From CAZVEV01 sp964625865 (GTDB lineage: Bacteria > Planctomycetota > Phycisphaerae > SM23-33): a stretch of DNA of 12,224 bases. The notes below the pieces were generated by a model. That model did not search any database, was not told the DNA's origin, and saw only the letters and a program-made list of their open reading frames with translations. Numbering within the stretch: the stretch's first letter is position 1; every line of letters starts with the position of its first letter. The translations under genes and the position numbers were made by a program. The DNA is taken from positions 1 to 12,224 of the forward strand of contig CAZVEV010000185.1 in NCBI GenBank assembly GCA_964625865.1. The letters run 5' to 3'. Positions 12,176 through 12,224 of this stretch are shown here, piece after piece.

Positions 12176-12224
12176 ATGAAGATATGAAGAGAGGGCATCC
12201 TTTGGCCCCGTTTGGTAGGCTGAC

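Noticed and set aside
12184..12224. Start of a new plus-strand gene at the window edge
   Set aside because: Only 13 codons are visible, with a poor Shine-Dalgarno and no recognisable motif.

Overview
This is a GC-rich (clearly above 60% by eye) chromosomal window from a Gram-negative bacterium that makes Kdo-containing LPS. Very high GC, the KdsD-KdsC-giant Lpt gene order, the style of the leuB-like C-terminus and many palindromic intergenic repeats make a planctomycete (Phycisphaerae-like) lineage my best guess. This is inference; no rRNA or marker gene is present. Almost all genes are on the minus strand up to about 6.9 kb and on the plus strand after that.

Layout: (1) 2-400, the 3' end of a leuB-type decarboxylating dehydrogenase. 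(2) 511-783 (-), a small coiled-coil hypothetical protein with a good promoter, then about 600 bp of gene-free sequence of lower GC with short repeats. (3) 5563 down to 1380 (-), a six-gene ArsR-controlled cluster: arsR, an ArsP_1-type permease, a 77-aa CxxC mini-thioredoxin, a membrane-anchored thioredoxin, a CcdA-type thiol electron transporter and a Tat-exported FMN-binding flavoprotein. The promoter (TTGTCC-17 bp-TATACT) overlaps a perfect 10+6+10 inverted repeat, a textbook arrangement for derepression by metal(loid). The likely role is metalloid or thiol-reactive toxicant export coupled to thiol and flavin redox chemistry across the inner membrane. (4) 5971-5714 and 6168-5968 (-), a compact toxin-antitoxin pair (ParE/RelE-like toxin), lying between a complete site-2 protease gene and a degraded copy of that protease gene's 3' end. 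(5) 6926-6255 (-), the site-2 (M50) protease. (6) 7064-11950 (+), the LPS operon: kdsD, kdsC and a very large (1119 aa) LptC/LptA/OstA-type protein, all overlapping translationally and driven by a TTGACC-17-CATAAT promoter.

The most unusual structure is inside the giant lpt gene. Nucleotides 9610-9868 (about residues 340-426) form a nest of palindromes bounded by 25-bp terminal inverted repeats and contain a 95-bp REP-like hairpin. The reading frame stays open through all of it. A second copy of the same hairpin, with a base-pair-preserving difference, lies just downstream of the operon at 12090-12175. This looks like a mobile palindromic element family that can insert in frame into coding sequence, analogous to the Rickettsia palindromic elements. 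A second repeat family (twin 9-bp GC hairpins, 11994-12037) sits where the next operon gene would be expected to continue.
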